DNA of 64,000 nt from Ichthyophthirius multifiliis (Eukaryota; Ciliophora; Oligohymenophorea; Hymenostomatida): NCBI RefSeq assembly GCF_000220395.1, contig NW_004086455.1, forward strand, positions 1-64,000, given 5' to 3'. Made by a program: the position numbers and the translations under genes. Under the pieces are notes generated by a model. The model did no database searches. It worked only from the letters and a program-made list of their open reading frames with translations, and was not told where the DNA came from. Positions 12,488 through 25,403 of this stretch are shown in pieces (position 1 is the first letter of the stretch; each line of letters opens with the position of its first letter).

Positions 12488-15272
12488 TCATCTGAAAAAC
12501 ATATCATAGCTTTATACAAGAATTTTAATAAGTTATTAACATTCAATAAATTATATATGTGCTGCTCTTCCAATTAAAGTATCAATATTTCTACAAAGAA
12601 TTATATAAATATTTGTAATATATAATATTTAATATACTTTTCTTAAATATCAAAATGAACATCTAATCTATATAATTAATTTGTAGTTAATTAACTTAAA
12701 ATATTTTAAGACATTTCATTATAAAGTTTTCCATTTCTTTTAAATTAAAAAAATATTTATAATTAACGATTTTTTTTTTTTTTAAACCCAGCATCTTTCA
12801 TAGCTTCTTTAGTCGTTTCAATTCTTGCAGAATCGAAAGGTGAATAACTATCTTAAAAACTGGAAACTAAGCAAACATTTTTAAACCAACCTAACCCTTT
12901 TGAAAGTGAAAGTTTAAATAAGAAAGTCTATTATATATTTTTATAATCAGTCATTGTTAATTATTATAAGCTTAAGCTTTTTTTCCATCTTTTTAAAATC
13001 CAAATTCCTGCATCAATAATTTTATTAGAATTATACATAAAGCCTAAATGAGGAGAAGATAAACTTATAAAAGTATACATTTTAGTTTTATATTCTTCTA
13101 AATGTGTTAATGATGCTCTTACTATAATTCCTCCTAGACTAAATCCAATTAAACTTATTCTTTTATAATAAATTTATATTTTTATTTACATAATATTTAT
13201 TATTTACCTTCCTAAATTTTCACCACTACAATTATCTTATATAAATGTAATTATTTCATTTGCTAAGTTTTTTCCCATTTCTTCTATATCTCCTTCTGTG
13301 TTTTCCTCATTTTATTAAGAACACAAAAACATTGCTTCGGGATGACAATAGTTGATATAGTTTTTTAATAATTTCATATCAAATGCATTTCCTTGGAAAC
13401 CGTGTACTAAAACAAATAAATGAATTCCTTTATAGTATATGTTCCCGTTTTCTGTTGTTAAATTATCACATTCAGTCTTTTTTTAATATTATTATATATT
13501 AATAAATATATTATATATTTAACAATATTCTCTTCATTTTTTCTTTTTAATCTTTGATTATTAATTCTTCATATATTAATGGATATTATGAAATCTTGAT
13601 ATTCATAGTATTTACAAGTTCAATTTTCTTTTTTTTTTAAATATATTTTATTTACTTATTATAAAATTAAAACATTTAAGTATTTTCTTTCTAAACTAGA
13701 TAACAAAGGACGCCTTTTATCAGTCTCTTTTTAGTTTTATTCAACTAAGCTTTATTCATGAACTTTGAAAAAATTTTTATTCAGTATTTTTTATTTTATA
13801 ATAAAAATATTCATTCTTTCCTTCATTTTTTCCTAATGTTCAAATCTCAATAAAGCTTGACAGTACAAAGGAGATATTTTATATAAATCAAGATACTTAT
13901 GCCATAATTAAAATATTTATCCGCTAATTAAATTTGCTTCATTTAAAATTGCATGAGTTATCGTTTCCATATCTTTAGTTTTAAATCTTTCTTCTAAAAC
14001 TTTATTGAAATCTTTACTATCTGGATTTACGGCATTATTTTATTCTCTCATTTTTTCATATGTAACATATTCTGGAGTTATTAATTTACTTGGAGGTTAC
14101 TTTTTTTATTTATAAATTTTTATTAAATAAAATATTTTGTAATTACTAAATATTTTTTAAATGTTTTTTTTGCTTTTCTAATATGCATCTACTACTCATT
14201 TTTTCATGATGATTAAGCAATTTGTTGTAGCTTTTTTTTAAATTTTCAACAAACAAATTATACATTCCTTTATAATCAATTTCTTTTTTTAAAAAAATTA
14301 TATTAAATTTATAAAAATATATATAAATTATTTATATATTTTTTATAAAAATTTTTACATCCATATTACTTTTATAAGAGTTCATATACAGAAAGGTTTT
14401 TTTGAATATTTTAACTTTTTTAGTTTTCCATTAAGGCTATTCTTTCTTCAGGTTTCATTCTTGCAAATTCAGAAATTTACATAGGAATAACTCGAAACCT
14501 ATAATCTTTTTTTATTTTATAAAATAAATAAATAAAAATATTGTACCCAATTTAACTGAATGAAAAATAATATTAGCAACACAAAAATTTTATTCTTCAA
14601 ATAGAATTGGAATAAATTCATGAATACCTTCAAATGTATCAACTATTTTATATTTTAAAGTTTATAAAGATTTACTATCATTAAACAAACAACATTCTTC
14701 ACTATTATTATCGATATTATTTTAATCTTTTTATTAATTAATTTCATTAATATTATTCAATTATTATTTATTTCCAATATTTTAATTTAAATTATTTGTT
14801 TCTTTATTATTGTTATTTAAATTCATGCAATCAAAAAACATTAATTCTACATCCATAAAAAGTTCTATATTTTCATTATTTTAATCTACATCTACTTCAT
14901 ATCTAAAATGACAAAAGTCATTAAGTTCGACTTCTTCTTCACAAAATTTAATAAAAAAGGATTTTGTATAAAAGGAACTTGTTTAGTCAACTATCCCTGA
15001 AGGCCTAAATAACTAAGAATCGCTAAACTTCTATTATTTTGATACTTCTATATCGTTTTAGTACGGTTTGTAGTTTTCACTTAAATTATATGGATGAGCA
15101 TAACATTTCTTTATTTATTTTTATTTTATATTTGATATATTTTCTTTACTTAATCTTTTGGTAAATTTTAATAAATTGTAAATTTTAAAAAATACAAGCC
15201 TTGATAAAATAAATCTATATTTCTAAAATTTTATACATGGATTACTATATCTAATAATGTTCTTATTGACAT
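12488..15272 (-). CDS. FAM135-like protein with DUF676 lipase domain
   Basis: Putative serine esterase/lipase of the FAM135 family (alpha/beta hydrolase, DUF676). Starts MSIRTLLDIVIHVQNFRNID; FRNIDLFYQGLY matches the N-terminal FAM135 domain. A first intron of 41 nt (15109-15149) and another at 14506-14546 restore frame, and several more interrupt the middle. The C-terminal hydrolase has LFVLVHGFQGNAFDMKLL, ISLIGFSLGGIIVRASL (nucleophile elbow G-F-S-L-G), SLSSPHLGFMYNSNKIIDAG, VCLVSSFQDSYSPFDSARIE and LIGRAAHIQFIE. In better-known members the elbow is GHSLGG and the late motif is PYHSARIE; here the elbow residue is Phe and the motif PFDSARIE, so the catalytic His is probably the one in AAHIQF. 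The middle (around 14.7 kb) is N-rich low complexity. Ends FFR-TGA. No signal peptide seen. Confidence 0.9.
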
Positions 15273-15926
15273 TTTTAATATGTTATTTTATTTAAATGTT
15301 AAGATAAAAAATTTTAAAAAATATAAAATTTAAAAAAATAAAATTAGAAAATTCAATATATATACATATGTATTTTCTTTTTAAAAAAAATATTATCAAA
15401 ATAGATGCATTTTTTTATTTGAATAATTTTAATTTAGTGTATTAAGTATTTTAATAAATTATAAAAATATCTAAGCATGATTCTAGATAGATTATATATA
15501 AATAAATATTTGAAACAAATTATTATTATTATAATTTATAATAATAATCATTTTTCATTTATTTAATATACACAATTCGTAATAAACAAGGTGACAAACA
15601 ATTGATTAAGTTCTATTTGTTGTTGATTTAGTTTTAAAAAAATAAATATATTTTGTTGTTAATAAATTATAATATTTAAATATTTTATTAAAATAATTAT
15701 TTAAATATATATATAACATTATTATTTTTATTTTTAATAATAAAAATTTTATTAAATAAATTTATTTTATGTGTATTTATCAAATAATATCTATAATTTT
15801 ATTTTATTATATTATATAAATTTTAATAAAAAGATGCTTACCATTTTATCATTTTTATTAAATAATTTATAAATAAATAATTATAAAAGACGAAATTAAA
15901 CATAATTAAATAATTCCTCAAATGTT
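15273..15926. other. Divergent intergenic region, no gene seen
   Basis: Lies between a minus-strand and a plus-strand start, so it should hold both promoters, but no specific motif can be claimed. Confidence 0.5.
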
Positions 15927-16412
15927 ATGCTAGAAGGTTAAGTAAAAATTATTGTAAGGACATTAGCTGGTAAAGACTTATAACACATATTATATCTTAA
16001 CTAAACTATATTTGATTTAAAACATTAAATATTAGAATAAATTGGAATTAAAGTAGAATAACAAAGGCTTATTTTTGAAGGAAAAGAATTAAAGGATAAT
16101 TCGACCTTAGAAGAAAATAATATTTCTTAAGGGAAAATAATATTTTTAATTATAAAGAAATTCGACGAAGCCATGCCTTAAAATAATTAAGTTATAGATG
16201 TTTATATTTTAAATGAAAAAAATCTTATAGGCAAATTTTAAGTCGTTCCAAAACAAAAGATTGAGTTTCTTAGGAAGTAGCTTTAATAACACATACTAGA
16301 AGGATAAAAATATGAATTTAATTTTAATTAAAATAAATTAGATGAATATTAGACATTCTAAGATGCTAAGATAAATAATAATGATAGTATTTATTTGAAT
16401 TATATTAAATGA
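15927..16412 (+). CDS. Ubiquitin-like domain protein, 161 aa
   Basis: Single exon. Residues about 5-75 have a ubiquitin fold pattern: VKIIVRTLAGKDLQHILYL, TIFDLKHQILEQIGIKVEQQ, RLIFEGKELKDNSTLEENNI and GKIIFLI, closely following ubiquitin ([32 protein letters not shown]). No terminal GG is present, so it is not a processed conjugating modifier. The second half (about 85-161, IDVYILNEKNLIGKFQVV and later NDSIYLNYIK-stop) may be a second, diverged beta-grasp domain. Proteins of this kind usually act as adaptors to the proteasome or p97; that role is inference. The chosen ATG gives the ubiquitin frame; another ATG five bases upstream is out of frame. Confidence 0.85.
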
Positions 16413-17834
16413 TTTTATTATTAAAAATCATTATCTTCTTTTTTTAAAAAAAAATTATTTTATTTTATTTATTTAATTATATTTTATTTTTACATAATTT
16501 GATATCCTTTATTCTTATTATTTAATACAAAAAAATTGATATGCTTATATGTATATATATTTTATAAGAAATTCTTAAATAAATTTTTTCTTATATTAAA
16601 TTAAAATATTCAATTTAATTCTATAATTAATAGCATTTCTACAAATTTTTTTTAAAAATATAAATATTTTAAACGCAATTATTTGGAAAAAAATTTTGCC
16701 TAAAATATTTAAATATAATTTTTCAAAAAAATTTTTTTTTATATATTTAATTTATTTTAGAAACTTATAAATTAAAAATTAGTTATAAATAAATATTACT
16801 TTTTAAATTTTTTATGAATATTATAAATTTTTTATATGCTTATATTTATAGCTTTTTTATTGGATATAAGTTCATTTAAAATTTAAAATAATTCAAATAA
16901 ATTTAATTAAATAAAATAAAAAATATGAAGAACTATAATAAAATAGTTTGCTTATATGAATAGAAAAGTAATCATAATTTCTTTCATTTTATTTTAATAA
17001 AATTTGTTTATATTATTTTTGTATTATAAATAATTTATATTTTATTTTAATTTATATTTATATTTAATTTTTAATTTTATTTTATTTAATTTTTATTTTA
17101 TTTCATTTTATTTTTTCTCATTTTATTTTATTTTTTTTATTAAATTAAATTATATTTTTATTAAAACTTAATTTATTAAGTTTATTTTTTTTATTTAATT
17201 TTTCCTTTATTGTGTGTAAACTATTATATTTTGATTGTTTGTTCTGTTTTTTAGTTTTTTGTATTTATTTTAATATACAAATTATTAAAATTAATATTAA
17301 TTTCAGTATATTCAAAATTAAAATTATTACTTTTTTAGTACTATATTAAAAAATAAAAATAATAAAATTTAAAAACTTTTACTAAATATTCAAAATTTTA
17401 ATATATATTATTTAAAAATTAATTTACGAAAAAAAATTAAATGAAATATTTAAAATATAAAATAAAAATACTTAATGAATAAATTTTTAATTGGAAATAA
17501 TTTATATTAATTTTAAATTATGAATAAAATATATTAAAAATAAAAAATATTAATTTTTTCATAATTTTTTATTTTTTTAAATATAAAGCTATTAAATACT
17601 TAGTAATTTACTTTTATATGAAACTATTTCATATAATTATTTATATTTTGTAATTTAAAACCTAAATAAAAACAAATCCTTTATATTTTATAATTAAAAT
17701 TTTCAAATTTTTTTTAACTTTTAAATTATTTTCTTTTAACTTTTTTATATATATTTTTTTAATTATTTTACAAATAAATTTTCTTCTTTTCTTATAAAAT
17801 CTCTAATTTAATTAATAAATTAAGTATAAAATCA
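16413..17834. other. Very A+T-rich intergenic stretch
   Basis: Among the most A+T-rich parts of the window, with many T and A runs; no coding signal on either strand. Confidence 0.6.
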
Positions 17835-18196
17835 ATGGCATTTTTATATATATTTTAAATTTACTTTTTATATATTTTTATTTTAATATAATAGATAGCC
17901 TCAGTTGAATATAAAAAATCTTCAGTTTTCTTCTGTTTTCTGAACATTTTAATTTTAATATTAAAATTAAAAGTAACTTCTTTTAGGGTTTAGAAAAAAT
18001 AATAAATTTATAGATATTAATTATTAGGTAATTTACTTAAAAAATCTTTTAACAGTATAGAACCTATATTAACTATATAGACTTTTGTAAAGTGTAAGAA
18101 TTTTATCCTAATATGCCTAATAAATATTCAAATATTATAGCTGATGAATCTAGTTTCGGTAAATTATAATCCAAATATATTACTGAAAAGGAATGA
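17835..18196 (+). CDS. Tiny orphan gene, three or four exons
   Basis: No family recognised. Its 3' exon is convincing: YRTYINYIDFCKVQEFYPN, then MPNKYSNIIADESSFGKL, QSKYITEKE and TGA. Upstream exons joined by a 28-nt intron (GTAATTTAC..AACAG) and a roughly 52-nt intron (GTTTTCTG..TTTTAG) give ASVEYKKSSVFFWFRKNNKF before it. The product would be about 75 residues, with no clear membrane span. The start is unresolved: an ATG at the left end is followed by GC rather than GT, so either a GC-donor intron or another first exon is needed. Small mitochondrial or ribosome-associated subunits have this size, but nothing proves it. Confidence 0.5.
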
Positions 18197-19686
18197 TTTT
18201 ATTTATATGAAAAATATTCATTAATTTACTTAAATTATATATTATTGATATTTTTAAAGTTCTGCTGTTACAACATTTAATATATTTTAATTAATTCAAT
18301 AATATAAATTGTTTAATTTTTTTTAAATTTTAATTATGTTAATTATATATTTATTTTTATTATTTCTATTATTTTAATTATTCATTATTATTTTAAAAAT
18401 AAAATATTGAATAAAAAAACAAATATTAAAATAATTTTATTGATAAACATTAATAATTATATAATAAAAAAATAAGCTTTTTATATTATTATACTAATTT
18501 TAAAATAATTTTATTAACATGATAAACAAAGAATTTTTTAAAATAAAAATTATAACCAAAAAATGACTAAATTACTTAAAAAATATAAAATACATATATT
18601 TTCGATAAAAATAATATATTTATCTTATTATAAAATATATTTAGGAAAAAAATTATATATATTTAATAATTATATGATTATTATTGATTTTACTACGAAA
18701 ATAATTAATAACAAAATTATTTTGCAAAAAAAGATTAAAAATTATAAGAAAATAATTTTTAAAGAAAGCTTGCAGTATAATTGATATAAAATTACTACAT
18801 AATATCAGTAATAAAAGCATTTAATAAATAAAATATAAAGAAATAAAAAAATTATCAATATTGTTGAAAAAGAGGAAAAGTGTGAAATATTTTAATAATA
18901 GATTATAGATAACTTATTCGATAAAAAAATACTATAACAAACTAATTGAGCTGAAATAAAAATATATAAATTAAATTAATGCATGTCATAGAAAAAGATA
19001 GCAAAACGCAAGAATAAAGCAAACTCATTACTAAAGAGATTATAAAAAAAATAATATGAATTTTTATTGATAAATATAAATATTTTATAATAAGATGCAA
19101 ATAAAAACTGGTTGTCAAAAGGAGTTAAATCAATATTAATACAAAAAAAACACATTAAGGCGAAAATTCAAAATCTAATATAACTTACAAAAAAATTATT
19201 AAAATGGAAAATTAATATATTTTTTGTATTTATAAGTATTATTATATAAAATTTATTCGTTTTTGATTAATATATAAATCAATAATACAAACAAATTTAA
19301 AAATATAATATAGAATAGTATAAAGTAACGAGGATATTATAATTAAAAAAATAAAAATAATTAAATCAAATCAAACAGAATAATTTGAATAAAGTAAAAA
19401 AAATATATGAATAAGAATTTTGTTTATAAAAATAATATAATTAAATATAAAAAGAATAAAATTTAAAATAAAAAGAGTAAAATATAAATAAAAAAATTAT
19501 AATAGAAATATAAGAAAATCTATTTAAAATTGCATATTCAAAAAAGAAAATAAATAAAAAAAAATTTAAAAAAAATATGAATAAAAATATTAAAAAAAAA
19601 TTTAAAAATAAAATTAATAAGTAAAAATATAAATATAAATAAATTAAAAAAATATATATAAAAAAAATTATAAAAAAAATAATAAA

Positions 19687-19718
<32 letters not shown>

Positions 19719-20110
19719 TAATAATAATAATAATAAATATTATTTTTAGTTATTTCATTTAAAATAATAATATATATAAACATATTATTAATATTTTATA
19801 AATAAAATATTATATATTTATATTATTATTTCATTTTAATGTTTTCATTATTAATTTAATATTTTTTTAAAAAAGATTGTTTATTTTTAATTTCATTATT
19901 TTATATTATAATTTTTAAATTAATTTTTTTTATAGGAATAAAATTATATAATTATTATGTATGTATAAATATATTAATATTTTAACTATAATATCTTATA
20001 TAAATAATATTTTTATTATTTATTAATTTTAATATTATATTTTGCATATTTTTTATTGAATTATTTATTTTAATATTAATATATTTTATATTTTTTTATT
20101 TTTTTAAAAA
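18197..20110. other. A+T-rich region with weak coding-like purine strand
   Basis: From 18563 to about 19100 the plus strand is A-rich and partly open. A 73-codon frame lacks all three ordinary stops, and further open pieces follow (for example KYNKLIELKQKYINQIN in effect) but break at TGA. I cannot tell a decayed gene from chance. Nothing else is supported before the AAT tract and the next gene. Confidence 0.3.
19676..19738. repeat. (AAT)n microsatellite
   Basis: About 20 AAT units with one AAC interruption in non-coding DNA. Confidence 0.85.
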
Positions 20111-23100
20111 ATGGATTAAATTTCTTTGGATATTAACATAGAATTAAAACAATTTACAGTTTTTTAGAATAAGTTTGGTTGTTATTTAGTTGAGTTTAAA
20201 TGCTAAAATTAAAATAAATACTCTCCAAGTATTAATATTACTAAAGAAAAAGTTAAATTAAATTAAATCATTAATTTCGAACAGATCTCTTTTGAAACAT
20301 AATGGATTACTATATCTTTATATAATTAAATAATTCAAAAGAATATTAAAAAGATGTTCTAATTGATTAATAAAAATAGATTTATCAAATCTAAAATAAT
20401 CTTAATAACTATAACAAAATGGAATAATTTTTTAATAATAAAATTCGGTTAAAGCAAATATTATTTTTAGTATTCAAGCAAAATAAGTTCCAAAAAATAT
20501 TTAAAAAAGAAACTTTATATTATTAATTAAAAATTGGATGTCATTAATTTTTTTAAACAATATTATTAATTAAATATAATAAGAAGAATAATTATAGTAT
20601 CAAGAAAAAATATAAAAAGATAAATTAGAAATTGAAGAAAATAAAAAAAAAGAAAAAGAATAAAAAGAAAAAGAAGAAATTTTAAGAAAAGAATAAGAAT
20701 AAAGGCTTATATAGGAGTAAAAAGAAAGAATGATTAAAGAAAAAGAGGAAAAATAAAAAAAAGAATAAGAAGAGATGTTTAGAAAAGAATAAGAAGAAAA
20801 ATTAAAGAAAGAATTAGAAGAAAGATTAAAAATTTAGCAAGAAGAAAAATAAAAAAAAGATTTATAGGACAAACTAAGAAAAGAATAAGAAGAAAAAATA
20901 AAGAAAGAAAACCAAGATAAATTAATAAAAGAAAAAGCAGAGAAAGAAAAAGCAGAGAAAGAAAAAGCTGAAAAAGAAAAAGCTGAAAAAGAAAAAGCAG
21001 AAAAAGAAAAAGCAGAAAAAAAAAAAAAATAAGAAGAAAAAAAAAAGGAATAAGAAATGTAGCAACTACAATTATAATAAAGCATAATATAAGATACGAA
21101 ATAATAAATATCAATTTAAAAAATTATATAAATTGATGAAGAATAATCTGAACAAACATTATTTTCTAAACAAAAATATTCTTAAATAACAATAAAATCT
21201 TAAGAAGAAATATAAAAATAAAACTGAATTTTAAAAAAATTTGTTAAAGAAAAATAAAATTTAAATTTTTTAAATTAATAAACAACCAACTCTTTTAAAA
21301 TTTACCAAATATTCAGTAAATTTTTATAAAATATAATAAATCAAAATTTACCTTTTGAATAAAAACTGAATATTTATGCATCAAAACCTTATTTATTTAA
21401 TGAAAAATACATAGCCCCAATAAAGAAAAGTTTAAAAAATATAAATTTTTCTTTAGTAATTTCAAAATACTGTCAGATCGAGGCTTTACCAAACGGAACA
21501 TTTTTTATTTGTGGAGGAATTTCAGATTAAGATAAAAATATATAGTCAAAATGTTACATTTATAATCCTTTTTTAAATAAATATTTAAGACTTTAAAATA
21601 TGAAAGTATCAAGATTTTCGCATAGTATTGGCTATTTTGAAAACAATATATATGTTTTAGGTGGATAAGGTTTAGATGGAATTTTGTAAAGCTTTGAAAA
21701 ATTCGATTTTTTATTAAATTCATGGATTTAACTTAAAAATATCCCTAAAAAAGATTTTTGGGCTAAAAAATTATTTTTTAGGGAAAATAATGTATTAGCA
21801 ATTAATTAAAAATTAAGTTTTATTGCTATTTATTCTTTTATAGATGATAATTGGGATATATAGGAAATTTAAAATGTTTTAAGTGAATAGGAAATAACTT
21901 TTAAAGAAGGAATTTGTCTAAAAGCTGAAATTCGGATACTTTTTTAAGCAAATAAAATGGGTGTTTTGAAGATTGTAAAGAAGGATAAATGGTAAATAGA
22001 GATTTGTTTTTATTTAGAAGATGAAATTATATATAATGATTTCACTTTTTTGACATTTTTGAATTAAAAAAATAATTATTTTGCTATTTTTAATTTTGAT
22101 AAAAATATAAAAATTAATTTTGATGGAAAATTATATTAAGAAAATTATTTGAAAGAAAGATTTTTAGAAGATTTTAAAAAAATAAAAAAATAAAAAATTT
22201 TAAATCTGCCATAATTTAATTGAATAAAATATTTTTTCTGAGTTTTTTAAAAATTCATGTATTTAAATTCATTTTTCTTAGTCTCAAATTACTTTTTTAG
22301 AAAATAATCATATTAAAAACACTTCTTTTTAACATAATATTCATGATATTGAGAATATTTAAGATATTTAGGCTTTTTATTTAAATGAACTTCATTAAAT
22401 GATATTTTGTGGAGGTTTAATTTATAAACAATAAATTAATTTTTAAACTTTTTTATTTGATATTTAATCAAAATAATGCTATTAACTTCCTTATCTTTCA
22501 TTATTTGGTGGAATAAAAAGTTCTTTTTATTTTTTTTTTCAAAGAAAATTTGATAATTTTTTCCTTTACAAATTTGGAGGATGTGATAAAGAAGGAAATA
22601 CAATTAATTTTTGTGAAAGATTCCATATTTTAAATTTTTAATGGGAGAAATGTTCTCCATTACCTTTTGAATTATTAAAAAGTAAAATTTTTGAATATTA
22701 AAATGAATTATTTTTATTGGGAGGCTTATTAAAAAATCAAATATTTAATAAAAAAATAATCATATATAATTTACAATATGATTATTTTCGGGAATAAAGG
22801 AAATTTTAATTACCGTTTGAAGCTTCTTTTTATTTCTAATTTTATTCTGTAAAAAATGAATGCAGTTAATTTGTTTTTTTGGCCGACTCAAATTTAAAAA
22901 AATAAGGTGTTTTTGATTTTAAAAAAGGCAATTTTTTAGAAATGTAAATAATTTAATAATAATCTATTCTTTTAAGTATTTTTTAAGAAAAATAATTTGT
23001 TTTTCTGACTTTTTAAGGATAAGAATTCATTTAAGAATTTACAGCTTTTTTCAAAGAAGAAATCGGGGAAGATAACTAAAAAGTTAGGCATTTCTTCCTT

Positions 23101-25084
23101 TAGAAAACATAGTAATTCCCTCTTTAAATTAAATCTGATTTATGCTTTTTAACTAAAAGAAAATATTCAAATTAACAAGCGTTCTCATTTCATTCAAATA
23201 TTTAATAATACTTTTTTTCATCTGAATAAGAACAAAATAATATTAAATTTCTTGTCCATAATTAAAAAAATTAACTATAATTGCTTACATATAATATTAA
23301 TAAAGGTATTTAATTAAAAGAAAAAAATTATCCAAATGAAATTTAAATACCTGAATAATCAAAAATAATTTAAATCCAAAAAAAGCAATTTTTAATAATA
23401 GGTGGAAAAGACTCTTTTTCATCCAAAATATATCTTTTAGATTTAAAAAAATCTATATTTAAAGAAATAAATAATTTAATAACTCCTCGTAAATAAGGGC
23501 ATTGTTGTGTATATATGGATTCATATGTGTATATTATGGGAGGCATTACAAAAGATAACGAGCGAACTAAAAAAGTTGAAAGAATTAATATATAAAATAC
23601 TTAAAATATTGAACAAGTAAGCAATTTGGAAAGCCAAAAATCTGACTTTTCAGCCTGTGTTTAAAAAGGTATAGTATATATATTTGGTGGAATAGATAAT
23701 TAAGGAAATGCTGTAGACTTTATTGAAAAATACGATCCGATATTTAATTTATGGGAGAGAGTAAGTTGTAGAACATTATTTAGTGGATACAATATGAATG
23801 TTTATCCAATCGGATTTAATGAAATATTAATATTTGGTGGAATAAAATAAGAAAAAACAAATTTTTAATAATCGAAATGGGTACAAGTATTTAACACTGG
23901 CTTAAATTTAGTTAAAAAAACTCCTTTCTTAGAATTTTCTGAAGAATCAAAAAATAAGTTTTTTGTTTAAAAAAGTGGAAAAAACCTTCACTTCTTCGAA
24001 TAGAATTAATTTTTTATAATCGTTAATTTTTTTGATTTTAAAAATGGAGTTTTATCACGTCCTTTAGATTTTCCAGCTTTTGAAAGGCTTTAAAACTAAA
24101 AAATACTATCTGTTTTCTCAAATGAAAATCTCTTTTTACCAAATTTAAAATTAAAATCTGAACTAATTTATTTTTCGGATTGTTAATTTAATTTATTTGA
24201 TATTAAAAGTTACAAAAATAAGAATTTTTTAATAAAAAATGACCTTAATTTTATTTAAAGTTCCAGTTGTGTAAACGATTTTTCGTAAGAAATAATTATT
24301 TCTGGAGGAATTGAGTTTGAACAGGGAAAAAAAGAGCGGATTTCGAATAGACAAAATTTTTTTTATGAAATACAAAAAACGGAAAATAAAATTTCGGATA
24401 AAATCTGTATCCTAAAAAATTATCAAACAAAAAATATTGGTTAAATGTTATACAAAAGATGTTTACATGCATCTGTTCTTATAGAAAACAAACTATATAT
24501 AATAGGTGGAAAAGGTTCCGGAAATCAAATATTATCTTCTTGTGAAATTTATGATATAGAAAGTGGTAAAAAAGAAGAATTAAATAGTTTAAATGAAGCA
24601 AGATGTAACTTTTAAGCAATTGTTTTGTAGGATTTTATTTATGTTTTTGGAGGAGTAAATGAAAAAGGAGAAACTCTAGGAAATGTTGAAAGATACTGAC
24701 TTAAAAAAAAAAATATGGGAAACTTTAAAATGTATTTTTTGGAAAGATTTAAAATAATTTTATATACATAAATACTCTTTTTTTGAAGCAGTTTTAATTT
24801 TTAACGATTCAAATAATAAATTTAAATGCGCATTTTTTAATGCATTATTAAATTGCTTTTAAGAAATAATAATTGAATTTTTCTCTTTTAAGGGAGGTAT
24901 ATAAAGTTTAGGGGTATTTTAAGATGAATTATGGATTTTAGGAGAAGACTAAGGAAATTTCTATATTTGTGCTTATTCTTTAAAAAATGGCAAAGAACTT
25001 AAAAGATATGTTATTTTTCTTAGGCATGGGAAAATTGGAGAATTTTATTCAGCACAGTTTGAATAAAAAAAATTATTAAATTGA
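20111..25084 (+). CDS. Giant coiled-coil plus kelch-repeat protein, frame broken at three TGAs
   Basis: Starts MDQISLDINIELKQFTVFQN. A 58-nt intron (GTCATT..TTATAG, about 20540-20597) leads into a long charged coiled coil (QEKIQKDKLEIEENKKK) ending in six EKAEK repeats. Kelch repeats follow: FICGGIS, IYVLGGQG, MIFCGGLI, FGGCDKEGN, LFLLGGLL, FLIIGGKDSF, YIMGGITKDNERTK, VYIFGGIDNQGN, LYIIGGKGSGNQI, IYVFGGVNEKGE. These form beta-propeller blades that bind other proteins. The frame meets an in-frame TGA at 21225 and reads on in the same frame. At 22221 (AAT TGA A) and 24697 (TAC TGA C) it continues only after a +1 shift. The 22222-24696 frame is about 825 codons without TGA, so coding is certain. 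No GT donor can bypass these sites. Programmed recoding, sequence error and decay are the alternatives. Full product would be about 1,640 residues. Confidence 0.85.
20930..21020 (+). repeat. Six 15-base tandem repeats coding EKAEK
   Basis: Units close to GAAAAAGCAGAGAAA are repeated about six times in frame inside the kelch gene and extend its charged coiled coil. GCA/GCT and GAG/GAA variation shows the copies have drifted. Confidence 0.9.
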
Positions 25085-25403
25085 ATATTATATTTATAAT
25101 TTATATTGACAAAAAAATAAATTATTTTTTCCGTATTTTTTTTTTTAAGAAATTATTTATATATATGTAAAATAAAAATATATACAACAAGTATGATTTT
25201 ATGTTGGTTGTATTATAAAAAGTAAAATGTGCAATATAATTAATTTAGAAAATAATAATATTATAAAATTAGGAAAGGTTTTAAAATAAATATAATTTTA
25301 ATAATGAAATTATATAAAAAAAATATATATATATACGTAAAATTATATATTTTTATTTATAAAAATAAATAAATAAATAAAAAGTTTTATTTATAAAACT
25401 TTT
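25085..25403. other. Convergent intergenic gap
   Basis: Short A+T-rich space between two 3' ends; no feature seen. Confidence 0.5.

Noticed and set aside
12882-12892. TAAACCAACCT, the first 11 of 15 bases of the Tetrahymena chromosome breakage sequence TAAACCAACCTCTTT
   Set aside because: It lies in the coding sequence of the FAM135-like gene (GLGWFKN codons), and the last four bases do not match.
19538-19783. Minus-strand Y/F-rich frame
   Set aside because: Arises from the AAT microsatellite and A-runs; no real protein signal.
20360-20635. Possible third +1 shift at AAT TGA A (20633) in the kelch gene
   Set aside because: A 58-nt GT..AG intron ending TTATAG before TATCAAGAA joins the two frames in phase, so no recoding is needed there.
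20779-21114. Two overlapping minus-strand frames rich in F, L and S
   Set aside because: Antisense of the EKAEK coiled-coil repeats of the kelch gene.
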